Positions 50,000 through 58,724 of a stretch of 64,000 nt of DNA are shown piece after piece. The stretch comes from an uncultured Shimia sp. (GTDB lineage Bacteria > Pseudomonadota > Alphaproteobacteria > Rhodobacterales > Rhodobacteraceae): the NCBI RefSeq assembly GCF_913054185.1, contig NZ_CAJXIV010000008.1, forward strand, positions 1 to 64,000, given 5' to 3'. A model generated the notes under the pieces. That model was not told the origin of the DNA. It searched no databases and saw nothing but the letters and a program-made list of their open reading frames with translations. Every line of letters starts with the position of its first letter. Within the stretch, counting starts at the first letter, position 1. A program made the translations under genes and the position numbers.

Positions 50000-50866
50000 A
50001 TGGACAAAGCCATCCTGACATGTGCGCTCAACGGCGTTTTGACCGACCCCAAACGACACCCTGTGCCGGTCACGCCCGCGCAATGTGCCGCTTCCGCGCG
50101 CGAAGCCATGGACGCGGGCGCCGCAGTGATCCACATCCATTTCCGCCAGCAGGAAGAGGGCAAAGGCCACCTGCCAAGCTGGGACCCCAAGGTGGCTGCC
50201 GAGATCGTTGGCGCCATCCGCGACGCCTGTCCCGACATCCTGATCAACGCCACCACCGGTGTGGTTGGGCCGGATTACTCTGGTGCGCTTAACTGCATCC
50301 GTGCGCTCAAACCTGAGATCGCCGCCTGCAACGCGGGATCGCTCAACTACCTCAAGCTGCGCAGCAATGGGGAGTGGGCCTGGCCACCGATGCTGTTTGA
50401 AAACCAGCCATCCAAAATCCAAGACCATCTCGATGTGATGGCCGAGACCAACACAATTCCAGAGTTCGAGTGCTTTGACACCGGTATTGTGCGCTCGGTG
50501 GCAATGTATGTGCAAAACGGCATGACCGCGCAGGCACAGTATAATTTGGTGATGGGCGTGGCCTCTGGCATGCCCGTGGACCCGGCGCTTCTGGAATTCC
50601 TGATGCCATATCTGCTGAAAGACAGTTTCTGGCAGGCCACGCTGATTGGACGTAGCGAAATTTGGCAGACCCATCAAAAAGCCGCCGAGCTTGGCGGCAT
50701 GTTGCGCACTGGCGTGGAGGATACGTTTTACCTGCCCAATGGTAACAAAACCCGCTCCAACGGCCCGTTGATCGAAGCGCTTGCCACCTGTGCCACAAAC
50801 GCCGGACGGGGCATTGCCAGCCCGGCAGAAGCGCGGGAGATGTTGGGGATCAGGCGAAAGGCTTGA
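50000..50866 (+). CDS. BKACE (DUF849) beta-keto acid cleavage enzyme
   Basis: A 288-residue TIM-barrel enzyme of the family that cleaves beta-keto acids with acetyl-CoA (3-keto-5-aminohexanoate cleavage type), using a zinc held by the HIHF histidines at about residues 46-48 and a later His/Glu. ILTCALNGVLTD at the start and AGAAVIHIHFR are family hallmarks. The gene follows the TIGR03084 stop by one base. In this operon it should process a beta-keto product formed after the carboxylation. Confidence 0.85.
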   Translation: MDKAILTCALNGVLTDPKRHPVPVTPAQCAASAREAMDAGAAVIHIHFRQQEEGKGHLPSWDPKVAAEIVGAIRDACPDILINATTGVVGPDYSGALNCIRALKPEIAACNAGSLNYLKLRSNGEWAWPPMLFENQPSKIQDHLDVMAETNTIPEFECFDTGIVRSVAMYVQNGMTAQAQYNLVMGVASGMPVDPALLEFLMPYLLKDSFWQATLIGRSEIWQTHQKAAELGGMLRTGVEDTFYLPNGNKTRSNGPLIEALATCATNAGRGIASPAEAREMLGIRRKA

Positions 50867-50896
50867 TCCTCCGAACAATCACCGCATAGTGGCGCC

Positions 50897-51646
50897 ATGA
50901 TAGACTTACTCCCGCCTGACCTGTCCCAAGCACATGCACTTTTCCTGTTGGCGGTGAGCTTCGCCACTTCGCTGATGACCGCCGCGTTGGGCATCGGTGG
51001 CGGCGCGGTCTTCCTGGCTGTGGCCGCAGTGATCCTGCCCCCTGCGGCGCTGATCCCGGTGCATGGCGTGGTGCAGCTAGGCTCCAACGCCGTACGTGCC
51101 ACGATGTTTCGCACACATATCCTGCGCAGCGCATTGCCCGCCTTCACCATCGGCGCATTGATCGGCGTGGCGATTGGCGGCAGCGTCGCGGTGAGCCTGC
51201 CTCCCGCCACCGTGCAAATAGGCATTGGCCTGTTCCTGCTGTGGGTGGTGCTCGGCAAAACCCCCGCCTGGATTGGCAAATGGCCGATTGGCGCAGGGGC
51301 ATTTTCGTCGTTCCTGACCATGTTCTTTGGCGCAACAGGTCCGTTTGTGGCCGCTTACGTAAAAACCATGAAGTTGGATCGCCACACACATGTGGCCACG
51401 CACGCCGCGCTGATGACCGTGCAGCACGGCCTCAAGGTGGCGATGTTTGCAGCGCTTGGATTTGGGTTTGCCCCTTGGGTGTTGTTCATCGCCGGGCTGA
51501 TCATCTGTGGTGCGGCGGGCACCTGGGTGGGCAAACATGTGCTGGGCCGGATGAGTGATCACGGATTTCACAAAGTGCTGAACGTGCTCTTGATCCTGAT
51601 TGCGCTGCGCCTGTTGTGGGCAGGTGCGTCTGACTTTTTGCCGTAA
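50897..51646 (+). CDS. TauE/SafE-family exporter
   Basis: A 249-residue membrane protein with about seven or eight hydrophobic segments. TAALGIGGGAVFLAVAAVILPP and the second repeat MTMFFGATGPFVAAYVKT-like stretch (FGATGPFVAAYVK) are the paired TauE/SafE motifs. Members export sulfite, sulfoacetate or other organic anions. It follows the BKACE gene by 30 bases and may export or import a pathway acid. Confidence 0.85.
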   Translation: MIDLLPPDLSQAHALFLLAVSFATSLMTAALGIGGGAVFLAVAAVILPPAALIPVHGVVQLGSNAVRATMFRTHILRSALPAFTIGALIGVAIGGSVAVSLPPATVQIGIGLFLLWVVLGKTPAWIGKWPIGAGAFSSFLTMFFGATGPFVAAYVKTMKLDRHTHVATHAALMTVQHGLKVAMFAALGFGFAPWVLFIAGLIICGAAGTWVGKHVLGRMSDHGFHKVLNVLLILIALRLLWAGASDFLP

Positions 51647-51658
51647 ATCCACACCTTC

Positions 51659-51691
51659 GCAATACAGACGCGATACCGACGCATTGCAGAT
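51659..51691 (+). repeat. Tandem 11-bp repeats, third unit degenerate
   Basis: gcaatacagac, gcgataccgac and gcattgcagat in direct order. The first 22 bases match 21 of 22 bases of the array at 2798. It lies between the TauE/SafE and U32 genes. Confidence 0.7.
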
Positions 51692-51765
51692 GTGGCACCT
51701 AGCCCCCATTTGCCCCAAACGAGGGATCGGTGTATGACGCCCCTCTGATCAGGAAAGCGCGTGCG

Positions 51766-53421
51766 ATGACCCAACACAGATCCGAACTTTTGATGCCAGC
51801 TGGCAACCTCCGCAAACTCAAGATGGCGGTGCTCTACGGCGCTGATGCTGTTTATCTCGGCACGCCCGACATGAGCCTGCGCACCAAGTCAGAGTTCTCT
51901 TTGGCCGATGTGATCGAAGGCGTAAAGTTCTGCCATGAACATGGCCGTCGCGCCTATCTGACGTTGAATTTATTCAGCCATAACAAAGACATTCCCAAGC
52001 TCGATGAGTACATCGACACCGTGCGTCAGGTGAACCCGGATGGGTTGATCATCTCTGACCCTGGCGTGTTCCAATACGTAAAAGAGCGCGCCCCGGAGAT
52101 CCCGCTGCATGTCTCCACACAGGCCAATATCGCCAGTTGGTTGACCACGCAGTTTTGGCAATCCCAAGGCGCCGACCTAGTGGTTCTGGCCCGTGAAGTG
52201 AGCTTCCCGGAGCTTGAAGAGATTCGCGAGAAATGCCCGGACATCAAGCTTGAGGCCTTTGTGCACGGCGCCATGTGTATGACCTACTCCGGCCGCTGCC
52301 TGCTGTCGAATTTCATGGCTGAGCGTGGCGCCAATCAGGGCAACTGCGCCAACTCTTGCCGCTGGAACTACAAGTTCCACATGCGTCTGAAAGACGGGAC
52401 TGTGCAGGAGCTGATTGTCGATGAAGACAACCTGCAGATGTTTGAATTCCTGCTTGAGGAAGGTGTGCGCCCCGGCGAATTCCTTCCGATCCAGGAAGAC
52501 GAACGTGGAAGTTATATCCTCAATTCCAAAGACTTGTGCCTGATGCCCAAGCTTGATGATTACCTGCGCATTGGCGTGGACAGCCTTAAGGTCGAAGGCC
52601 GCGGCAAGTCGGAGTACTACGCCGCTGTGGTGGCCCGCGCCTATCGCATGGCAATTGATGACTACTACGCCGACCCTGAAAACTGGAACGCGGCGGACTA
52701 CATGGAAGAATTGGGCACCGTCGGCAACCGCGGCTACACGCTGGCCTTCCACAAGGGCCGTTTGACCAATTTGGCGCACGGGTACGAGCAAACTCAGGCA
52801 ATTGCCCAATGGGAATATGCCGGCTTTGTTGCCGATGTTGCTGACGATGCGTTCCTTGTTGAAGTGAAGAACAAGCTGGAGCCCGGCGACGTGCTCGAAA
52901 TTGTGTCGCCAGTGGCCCGCAACACCATTCTTTTGCGCGCGTATGACTACGAAGTGGCTGAAACCGGTGAGAAAAAAGAGGTTGTGCACGGCTCGACCAA
53001 AACCATAATCCGCCTGCCGTTCTCGCTATTTGAACACGAAAACATCACCGATCTGCGTAGCAACTTCCCGCCAATGACCGTGATCCGCAAAGAGCGCGCG
53101 CTGACCGAAGAGCAGTGGAAACGCTTGCAACTCGACAAAACCACGCTGGCGATGGAAGTCAAAGACAGCACAGGTGAAACGGCTTACAAACGTCGTCGTG
53201 ACGCGCTGGTGGAGGCGATTGAAGCTGACACCAACACAAAACGGTTCAAGACCAACCGCAAAGGCACCGAAGGCTGCTGTGGCAAAGGGTGCAATGGCTG
53301 TCTGATCTTCTGGGAAGACCCGATGTATGCCAAGGCGCGGGACGTGCTCAAGGAACGCAAAATGGGCTCGATGCTCAGCCGCGCGGAAGCTGCCGAATTT
53401 AAACTGCCTGCTGCCGAATAA
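51766..53421 (+). CDS. U32 peptidase-family protein (TrhP/YegQ-like) with Cys-rich tail
   Basis: A 551-residue protein starting MTQHRSELLMPAGN. The U32 signature is intact: EAFVHGAMCMTYSGRCLLS at about residues 165-183, followed by further Cys in GNCANSCRW. YegQ/TrhP makes 5-hydroxyuridine in tRNA using prephenate; other U32 proteins act in ubiquinone hydroxylation or rRNA hydroxylation. The C-terminus has an extra CCGKGCNGC cluster at about residues 505-513 that YegQ (about 450 residues) lacks. Possibly another Fe-S or zinc site. A two-way terminator follows. Confidence 0.82.
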   Translation: MTQHRSELLMPAGNLRKLKMAVLYGADAVYLGTPDMSLRTKSEFSLADVIEGVKFCHEHGRRAYLTLNLFSHNKDIPKLDEYIDTVRQVNPDGLIISDPGVFQYVKERAPEIPLHVSTQANIASWLTTQFWQSQGADLVVLAREVSFPELEEIREKCPDIKLEAFVHGAMCMTYSGRCLLSNFMAERGANQGNCANSCRWNYKFHMRLKDGTVQELIVDEDNLQMFEFLLEEGVRPGEFLPIQEDERGSYILNSKDLCLMPKLDDYLRIGVDSLKVEGRGKSEYYAAVVARAYRMAIDDYYADPENWNAADYMEELGTVGNRGYTLAFHKGRLTNLAHGYEQTQAIAQWEYAGFVADVADDAFLVEVKNKLEPGDVLEIVSPVARNTILLRAYDYEVAETGEKKEVVHGSTKTIIRLPFSLFEHENITDLRSNFPPMTVIRKERALTEEQWKRLQLDKTTLAMEVKDSTGETAYKRRRDALVEAIEADTNTKRFKTNRKGTEGCCGKGCNGCLIFWEDPMYAKARDVLKERKMGSMLSRAEAAEFKLPAAE

Positions 53422-53427
53422 TAGAAA

Positions 53428-53448
53428 CGCCCGGTCATTGACCGGGCG
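53428..53448. terminator. Bidirectional rho-independent terminator
   Basis: CGCCCGGT and ACCGGGCG pair perfectly around CATTG. On the plus strand CTTCTTT follows, on the minus strand TTTCTATT follows. It serves the convergent U32 and methyltransferase genes. Confidence 0.9.
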
Positions 53449-53453
53449 CTTCT

Positions 53454-53930
53454 TTATGTTCTGTAGAAATAATACCGCTCTGGCGCCACGGTTGTGGGCC
53501 CGCGCACCTGCTCAAAGCCAACCAAGGGTTGCCCAGAGACAAGCACGCCTCCCGGCAGCATGATCTCCTTGATCATGGTTGACAAACGCGCCGCTTCGGC
53601 CACGTCTTTGGCCTTATCCCCAAAGCCAAAATCGTAGTGCGCCATGGCCACTTTGGTGCCATCCACTGCCATTTTCTTGAGCATGTCTTCCGCTTCACCT
53701 TGCAGGAAATCCTGCTCTGGTGGCACACAGGAAGGATGGCAATTGAGCGCGCGGTCCATCACCCAAATCCGGCGATTGGGCGCAATTTCGCGGATGTGGT
53801 CATAGGTGCGGCCGTTGCCCAGCCCCATGTCCAGAAAATCCCCTTGAAGGCTGTCCACCATCGTGGTGCCCCATTCCAGCCCCTCGGCCTGTGCCGCAAG
53901 GCGGCGCATCATGCTGTTCAAACGGCTCAT
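53454..53930 (-). CDS. Small class I SAM-dependent methyltransferase-like protein
   Basis: A 158-residue protein with FLDMGLGNGRTYDHIRE as the SAM-binding motif I. It is shorter than most class I methyltransferases and may recognise its substrate with few additions. The substrate is unknown. The start at 53930 (MSRLNSMMRRL) overlaps the stop of the deacetylase gene by four bases. Last gene of the glycan operon. Confidence 0.72.
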   Translation of the reverse strand: MSRLNSMMRRLAAQAEGLEWGTTMVDSLQGDFLDMGLGNGRTYDHIREIAPNRRIWVMDRALNCHPSCVPPEQDFLQGEAEDMLKKMAVDGTKVAMAHYDFGFGDKAKDVAEAARLSTMIKEIMLPGGVLVSGQPLVGFEQVRGPTTVAPERYYFYRT

Positions 53931-54682
53931 GAAATGCCCTTTCCGTCGTGGCGATAGAGCCGCACCGGCCCCCCGCAAATTTCCAGCAAAAACTGCCGCG
54001 AAAACTCCCAGATATCGGCGTCATGCACAAGGTGGTGCGTGAGATATCCCAAGGGTTCTTGAGTGTCTGTGAGGCCTGCGCGACGGTCTTGCAACAGCGT
54101 CACGATCTGAGACACCAATGTCTCTGCATCCACCAAGCCTCTGTGGCCCCGCCAAAAAATTGGATCAATGTGGGTGTTGATCTGAGCCACACCTGGTGCG
54201 GCCAGCGCGGATTTCCGTGGGTTGTACGTCGACACTGCATTAAACCCAACTTCGGCCAATCCAGCGACAACTTCCGGCGATATCCGATTCCACGGCGGCA
54301 CAAACATCGGCGCAAGCCTGTCACCAAACAGGAACTGCAATCGCGCGATACCCTTTGCAGCATCGTCCAGCGCATCACTTGCGGGACGCCCGGTGCCAAA
54401 TTCCGCATTTTTTACACCATCAGGTGTATGGCTGAGATGCGCCCAGCCATGCACAACCGGCACAAAGCACTCAGCAATGTCTTTTGCCAGCGCGTCGGTT
54501 GCGTCCTTGGGAATAATCGCCAAGTGTACAGGCACGCCAGTCTCTTCGCTCAGCGACGTAAGCGTATCAAGGGCTGCCGTCGGTGCGATAGCGTCATCAT
54601 CCCGCCACCAGAATGGCAGCTCCAAGCCGTCAGCGCGCCACTGCGCCAGCTCCGCCTGCAAAGGCGACCAGTCGATCCTCAC
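53927..54682 (-). CDS. Polysaccharide deacetylase-like protein
   Basis: A 251-residue NodB-fold protein. WWRDDDA at about residues 25-31 gives the metal-binding and catalytic Asp residues and VHGWAHLSH at about residues 77-85 the metal-binding His pair. PPWNRISPEVV matches motif 3. No signal peptide, so it should act on a cytoplasmic glycan intermediate. It overlaps its upstream and downstream genes by four bases each. Confidence 0.78.
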   Translation of the reverse strand: MRIDWSPLQAELAQWRADGLELPFWWRDDDAIAPTAALDTLTSLSEETGVPVHLAIIPKDATDALAKDIAECFVPVVHGWAHLSHTPDGVKNAEFGTGRPASDALDDAAKGIARLQFLFGDRLAPMFVPPWNRISPEVVAGLAEVGFNAVSTYNPRKSALAAPGVAQINTHIDPIFWRGHRGLVDAETLVSQIVTLLQDRRAGLTDTQEPLGYLTHHLVHDADIWEFSRQFLLEICGGPVRLYRHDGKGIS

Positions 54683-55821
54683 CCGCGCAACTCCGCCAAC
54701 ATCGCCTGCGCGATGCGCACACTTTCCGCCGCGCCGTTCATCCGTAGCCCAGAGGGGCTGCGTCGGTCTTTGGACGCCACACGTTTGATCTCTGCCATCA
54801 GGCTTTGCGGGGTCAGATCGGTGGCGCTCAGCACCTCGATGCCCGGCTGAACTGACAACGCCCGCGCCCTCAGAGTTTGCTCAACTTCACCGCCATCATC
54901 AAACGGCACAAACACCGCTTGCACCCCGGTTTGCAGCACATCCAGTGCGGTGTTGTAGCCGCACATGCTGACCGACGCGGTCACATGGTGCAACATCTGC
55001 CGGAAATCGGAGCGCACCGGCTCAATCTTGATGGTGGCATCATCAGCCAGCGTTTTTAATGCGGTAATCCGCGTCTCCGCATTGCGCCCACCAACCAGCA
55101 AGCGCCATCGCAACGGGCTGCGTCTGGCAGCGGTAATCGCACATTCAAACAGGGACTGCCCTACCGCACCGCCGCCAGCACTTACCAAAATCTCACCCGC
55201 ACCAACACCGTCAGGATGCTGTTGCGGCGCAGGCGGAGCAACATAACCCGTATAGCGCAACATCGCGGTCACATCGCTGGTCAGGGGCCAGCTCAAGTCC
55301 AGCTTGGTCAAGTCGGGATCGGCGTGCACCAAAATGCCATCGTAAAACTGTTTGATCACCTCACGTGCCCGAACGGCTTTGGAGGCCTTGGACGGCGGCG
55401 CCAGAATGTCGCGTACCGAGGCCAACACCAACGCGCGCTGCGGCAAAGCATGTGCCGCCTCCAGCAACGCTTCGAACTCCGCGGATAGGCTGCGCCGGCC
55501 AAAAGGAAACAGCTCTGTGATCACCACATCCGGCGCCATGTCTTCCACAGCTTTCACCATCATCACCTGGCGCTTTGCCCGATAGGCGGCATCCGCCTCC
55601 ACGCCCAACTCGGTCAGCAGTTTGGTGAAATCCACACCATCTGAGGCCAGTGGTGGCAACTGCACCAGCGCAACGCCATCTTTGCCCAAATGGGGGGCAG
55701 GCATACCGCCCGAGAGCACCACAGCCTCATGGCCGTCGCGCGTAAAGGCGCGGGCAAGGGTCAGGGCACGGGACAAATGCCCGGTGCCCAAAAGATGAGT
55801 GACAGCGATCAAAACCTTCAT
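54679..55821 (-). CDS. MurG-like (GT28-type) glycosyltransferase, first of two
   Basis: A 380-residue GT-B-fold protein opening MKVLIAVTHLLGTGHLSRALT; GTGHLSR is the nucleotide-sugar/acceptor loop typical of MurG-like enzymes, and SAGGGAVGQSLF plus MCGYNTALDVL are C-terminal UDP-sugar motifs. It resembles the enzyme encoded at 58721 in layout. Four-base overlaps join it to both neighbours. Substrates unknown. Confidence 0.8.
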   Translation of the reverse strand: MKVLIAVTHLLGTGHLSRALTLARAFTRDGHEAVVLSGGMPAPHLGKDGVALVQLPPLASDGVDFTKLLTELGVEADAAYRAKRQVMMVKAVEDMAPDVVITELFPFGRRSLSAEFEALLEAAHALPQRALVLASVRDILAPPSKASKAVRAREVIKQFYDGILVHADPDLTKLDLSWPLTSDVTAMLRYTGYVAPPAPQQHPDGVGAGEILVSAGGGAVGQSLFECAITAARRSPLRWRLLVGGRNAETRITALKTLADDATIKIEPVRSDFRQMLHHVTASVSMCGYNTALDVLQTGVQAVFVPFDDGGEVEQTLRARALSVQPGIEVLSATDLTPQSLMAEIKRVASKDRRSPSGLRMNGAAESVRIAQAMLAELRG

Positions 55822-56405
55822 GCGCTGCGCCTTTCCAACCGCACAATATCAGGGTGTGCGACTGTAACCGTATCGCCCTCAATTTCCACCACAAACAGCC
55901 GTTTGCGCTTCACCGCAAACGGGGCGGGGCCGTCAAAATCCCAGCCGTGTGCCTTGGCCAAAATCATCCGCATGATGCCAATGTGACAGACCGCAATGCA
56001 ATCACGCTGTAAGCCAAACAGCCAGGGTGCCAAGCGATCCCAAACCATTTGAGGGCTTTCTCCACCGGGCGGCTGATAGTCCCAGCCCCACTGCTCGATA
56101 TCGCGAAACCCATTGGCAGGATCAGCCTTCAGCTCCACGCCTTTTTTGCCTTCCCAGTTGCCCCAGTCCATCTCGATCAGGGCGTCTATGACATCCGGCT
56201 TGCGCCCGGTGACAATCTCGCCAGTCTCTTGAGCGCGCAGCAGCGGGCTGGCCACCAGATCGGTGCCTTCCCAACCTGTGGGCAGTTTAAATTCTGCCAA
56301 TCCTTCACGCGCCTCATCGTCCAAAGGAATGTCCGTGCGCCCCTGAATTTGTCCGGCGCGGTTCCAATGGGTGTGTCCGTGCCGCAGCATGGCCAATCGG
56401 ATCAT
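55818..56405 (-). CDS. Histidine phosphatase (phosphoglycerate mutase-like)
   Basis: A 195-residue protein with the catalytic RHGHTHWN at residues 8-15, SPLLRAQETG, and CHIGIMR with the second catalytic His. It would dephosphorylate a sugar- or lipid-phosphate intermediate of the pathway. The start at 56405 overlaps the upstream glycosyltransferase stop (ATGA). Confidence 0.85.
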   Translation of the reverse strand: MIRLAMLRHGHTHWNRAGQIQGRTDIPLDDEAREGLAEFKLPTGWEGTDLVASPLLRAQETGEIVTGRKPDVIDALIEMDWGNWEGKKGVELKADPANGFRDIEQWGWDYQPPGGESPQMVWDRLAPWLFGLQRDCIAVCHIGIMRMILAKAHGWDFDGPAPFAVKRKRLFVVEIEGDTVTVAHPDIVRLERRSA

Positions 56406-57481
56406 AATGTCTCTTTCATCAATGGGTTCAGCACATCCCACACGGTCTGCCGGGCCGCCGCAAGCAAGTGATGCTGTTGCACCAAATCCCGCGCGTCCTG
56501 CGCTCGCCTCCGCTGGGTTTCAGCGTCATTCAACACCGCCAACAGGGCATCTGCAAGCGACTCTGATGTCTCATCGGGCACCAGCCCCTTTGTTGCGACC
56601 ACATCGCGCACGCCGGGACGATCCTGTGCCACAACCGGCACGCCATGGGCCTGCGCTTCCAGGTAGACCATGCCAAAAGCCTCATTCACACCAGGCCAGA
56701 AAAAACCGCGTGCTCGACCGTAAGCAGCAGCCATTTCGGCGGCGTCCAGTTGGCCCAAAAACCGCACCCGACCCCCATAGGGTGCCATCAGCGACTCAAC
56801 CTCAGCACGACACGGCCCATCCCCAGCAATCTCGACCTGCCAATCGCCGGTCAGATGTCCCAAAGCTTCCACGATGATGCGATAGGACGCCAGCTTGTCG
56901 CCCTTGCGCATCATACCTGCCACCAAAATGGTTGGCGCCTCCGGCTGCGCTTGTGATGGCAATGTCTCTTGCGCCAAAAACGGCGGCAGATGCACCAGCT
57001 GCTGTCCGTCTTTCAGATAATCCCGCAACGCCACCGCATCACGCTGGGTGAAGTGAAACAACACATCCGCCGCATCGCAGGCCGCTTGCGCCTTTTGTTC
57101 AAAAACATCCCAGGGCCCACCAAGGCGCTTGTTTGCCCGCGTGGCCTCAAAAGACACATAGGGAATGCCCAATGCCGCGCTCACCGCTGGCCCCAGCAAG
57201 TCCGGCGCTTTGTAATAGCTGTGATAGGTGGCCCAAACAGCCCAGTCCTCGGTTTGCCCGCGCGCAATCAACCCCGGTATCTCCGTCTCTGCCTGAGCCA
57301 AAAACTCGGCTTGAACCGCGGCGTTGCCCTGTTTGTCAAAGCTGCGCAGCTCAGACACCAAGGTTGGCGCGACATCATCCCGCGTCAGAAGTTGCATCAG
57401 ATTGCGCGCCATCTGACGCTCGCCGGACGGCACCGGATGATGCGGTGATTTTAGAGGGGCGTAGAAAGCAACGTGCCCCAT
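56402..57481 (-). CDS. GT4-type glycosyltransferase
   Basis: A 359-residue GT-B-fold enzyme starting MGHVAFYAPLKSPHHPVPSG. The C-terminal half has VAGMMRKGDKLASYRI and GVNEAFGMVYLEAQAHGVPV, the EX7E-type nucleotide-sugar motif of family GT4. Precise sugar unknown. It follows the upstream gene by four bases and overlaps the phosphatase gene. Confidence 0.85.
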   Translation of the reverse strand: MGHVAFYAPLKSPHHPVPSGERQMARNLMQLLTRDDVAPTLVSELRSFDKQGNAAVQAEFLAQAETEIPGLIARGQTEDWAVWATYHSYYKAPDLLGPAVSAALGIPYVSFEATRANKRLGGPWDVFEQKAQAACDAADVLFHFTQRDAVALRDYLKDGQQLVHLPPFLAQETLPSQAQPEAPTILVAGMMRKGDKLASYRIIVEALGHLTGDWQVEIAGDGPCRAEVESLMAPYGGRVRFLGQLDAAEMAAAYGRARGFFWPGVNEAFGMVYLEAQAHGVPVVAQDRPGVRDVVATKGLVPDETSESLADALLAVLNDAETQRRRAQDARDLVQQHHLLAAARQTVWDVLNPLMKETL

Positions 57482-57485
57482 CCGA

Positions 57486-58724
57486 TCACACCTGACGCGC
57501 AGCCGATTGCAGGCGCGCGTCCAGCTGCGCAATGCCCGGCTGCATCAGGAAATGCGCCGTGAGCCGCCCATACGCCGCCTCGGTCAGTTGTTCCCGCAGC
57601 TTTGCATCCCGCGCCAACCGCTCCATCGCGGCGGCAAGCGCCTCAGGTGCATCGCTGGACAACACACCATGTTCGCCATCAGTGATGAACTCCGGGATCG
57701 CCGACACCGGCGTGGACAGCAGGCACAACTTTTGGCTGGCCGCTTCCATCAGTACATTGGGCAACCCATCGCGGTCCCCGTCTTCGGCAATCCGGCTGGG
57801 CAACACAAACACATCTGAGATCCGCATCGCCTCGATCACTTCAGGCTGATCACAGGCCCCGCGCCAGGTGATGCGATCAGCAACGCCCAGCGTCTCGGCC
57901 TGCACTTTCAGAAGGCTGCCGTCGCCACCACCACCGATGTGTTCCCAATGCCACTCCAAATCTTTGGGCAGCAGCGCCAAGGCGGAAATCAGCCGGTCAA
58001 AACCCTTCTTCTCCACCAAACGTCCTACGGACAGGAACCGCACACTGTCCCCGTCACGCCGCTCGGTTGGTGGCTCCGGAAAACGGGTCAGGTCCAAGCC
58101 ATGATAGACCAGTTCCACCCGATCAGCCTTATCCGCCAAGCCCGCCAGATGATCTGCGCCCACTTTGGTACAGGTCGCCAAAAACGCCGCGCCATGCGTG
58201 CTCTCTTGCAGCTTTTCGCGTTTTTCCCACTCGGGTGAGGTCCAGATGTCTTTGGCATGGGCCGAGACAGACCACGGCATGTCGCGCATGATCGCCGCAT
58301 AGCGGGTTACAGACGCCGGCGTGTGCATAAAATGTGCATATAGCAGGTCAATGTCGTCCGGCAATTCCCGCGCCAACACACAGGCCTGCCCAAAGCGGCG
58401 CACGCGGTTGCGGGTCAGATCGCGGCGCAAGTCTTTAAGCCACGCTCCACAAGCCGACCAGAAACTGCGCTTGACCATTCCCGCCAACACACCTTTCAGA
58501 ACCCGCAGCGGTTCCTGATGCAGATACTCCGGCAGGTAATGCACCGGCGCCTGCAGGCGCTCATGTAGTGGGTGGCGTTTCTTATCCGTTGGGAACCGCA
58601 ACGACCAAAGCGACAGGTCATATCCCGTCTCTTCCAAAGCCACAATTTCCTGCGCAATAAATGTCTCTGACAAGCGGGGCCAACCTTTGACCACCACCGC
58701 CACCTTAGGTCTTTCAAAAGTCAT
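57486..58724 (-). CDS. GT4-type glycosyltransferase (colanic-acid-like)
   Basis: A 412-residue GT-B-fold enzyme. PRLSETFIAQEI near residue 17 is the opening of WcaL/AmsK-like colanic acid glycosyltransferases, and SVGRLVEKKGFDRLI plus DGLPNVLMEAAS are the donor-binding motifs. It overlaps the preceding gene by four bases. Confidence 0.86.
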   Translation of the reverse strand: MTFERPKVAVVVKGWPRLSETFIAQEIVALEETGYDLSLWSLRFPTDKKRHPLHERLQAPVHYLPEYLHQEPLRVLKGVLAGMVKRSFWSACGAWLKDLRRDLTRNRVRRFGQACVLARELPDDIDLLYAHFMHTPASVTRYAAIMRDMPWSVSAHAKDIWTSPEWEKREKLQESTHGAAFLATCTKVGADHLAGLADKADRVELVYHGLDLTRFPEPPTERRDGDSVRFLSVGRLVEKKGFDRLISALALLPKDLEWHWEHIGGGGDGSLLKVQAETLGVADRITWRGACDQPEVIEAMRISDVFVLPSRIAEDGDRDGLPNVLMEAASQKLCLLSTPVSAIPEFITDGEHGVLSSDAPEALAAAMERLARDAKLREQLTEAAYGRLTAHFLMQPGIAQLDARLQSAARQV

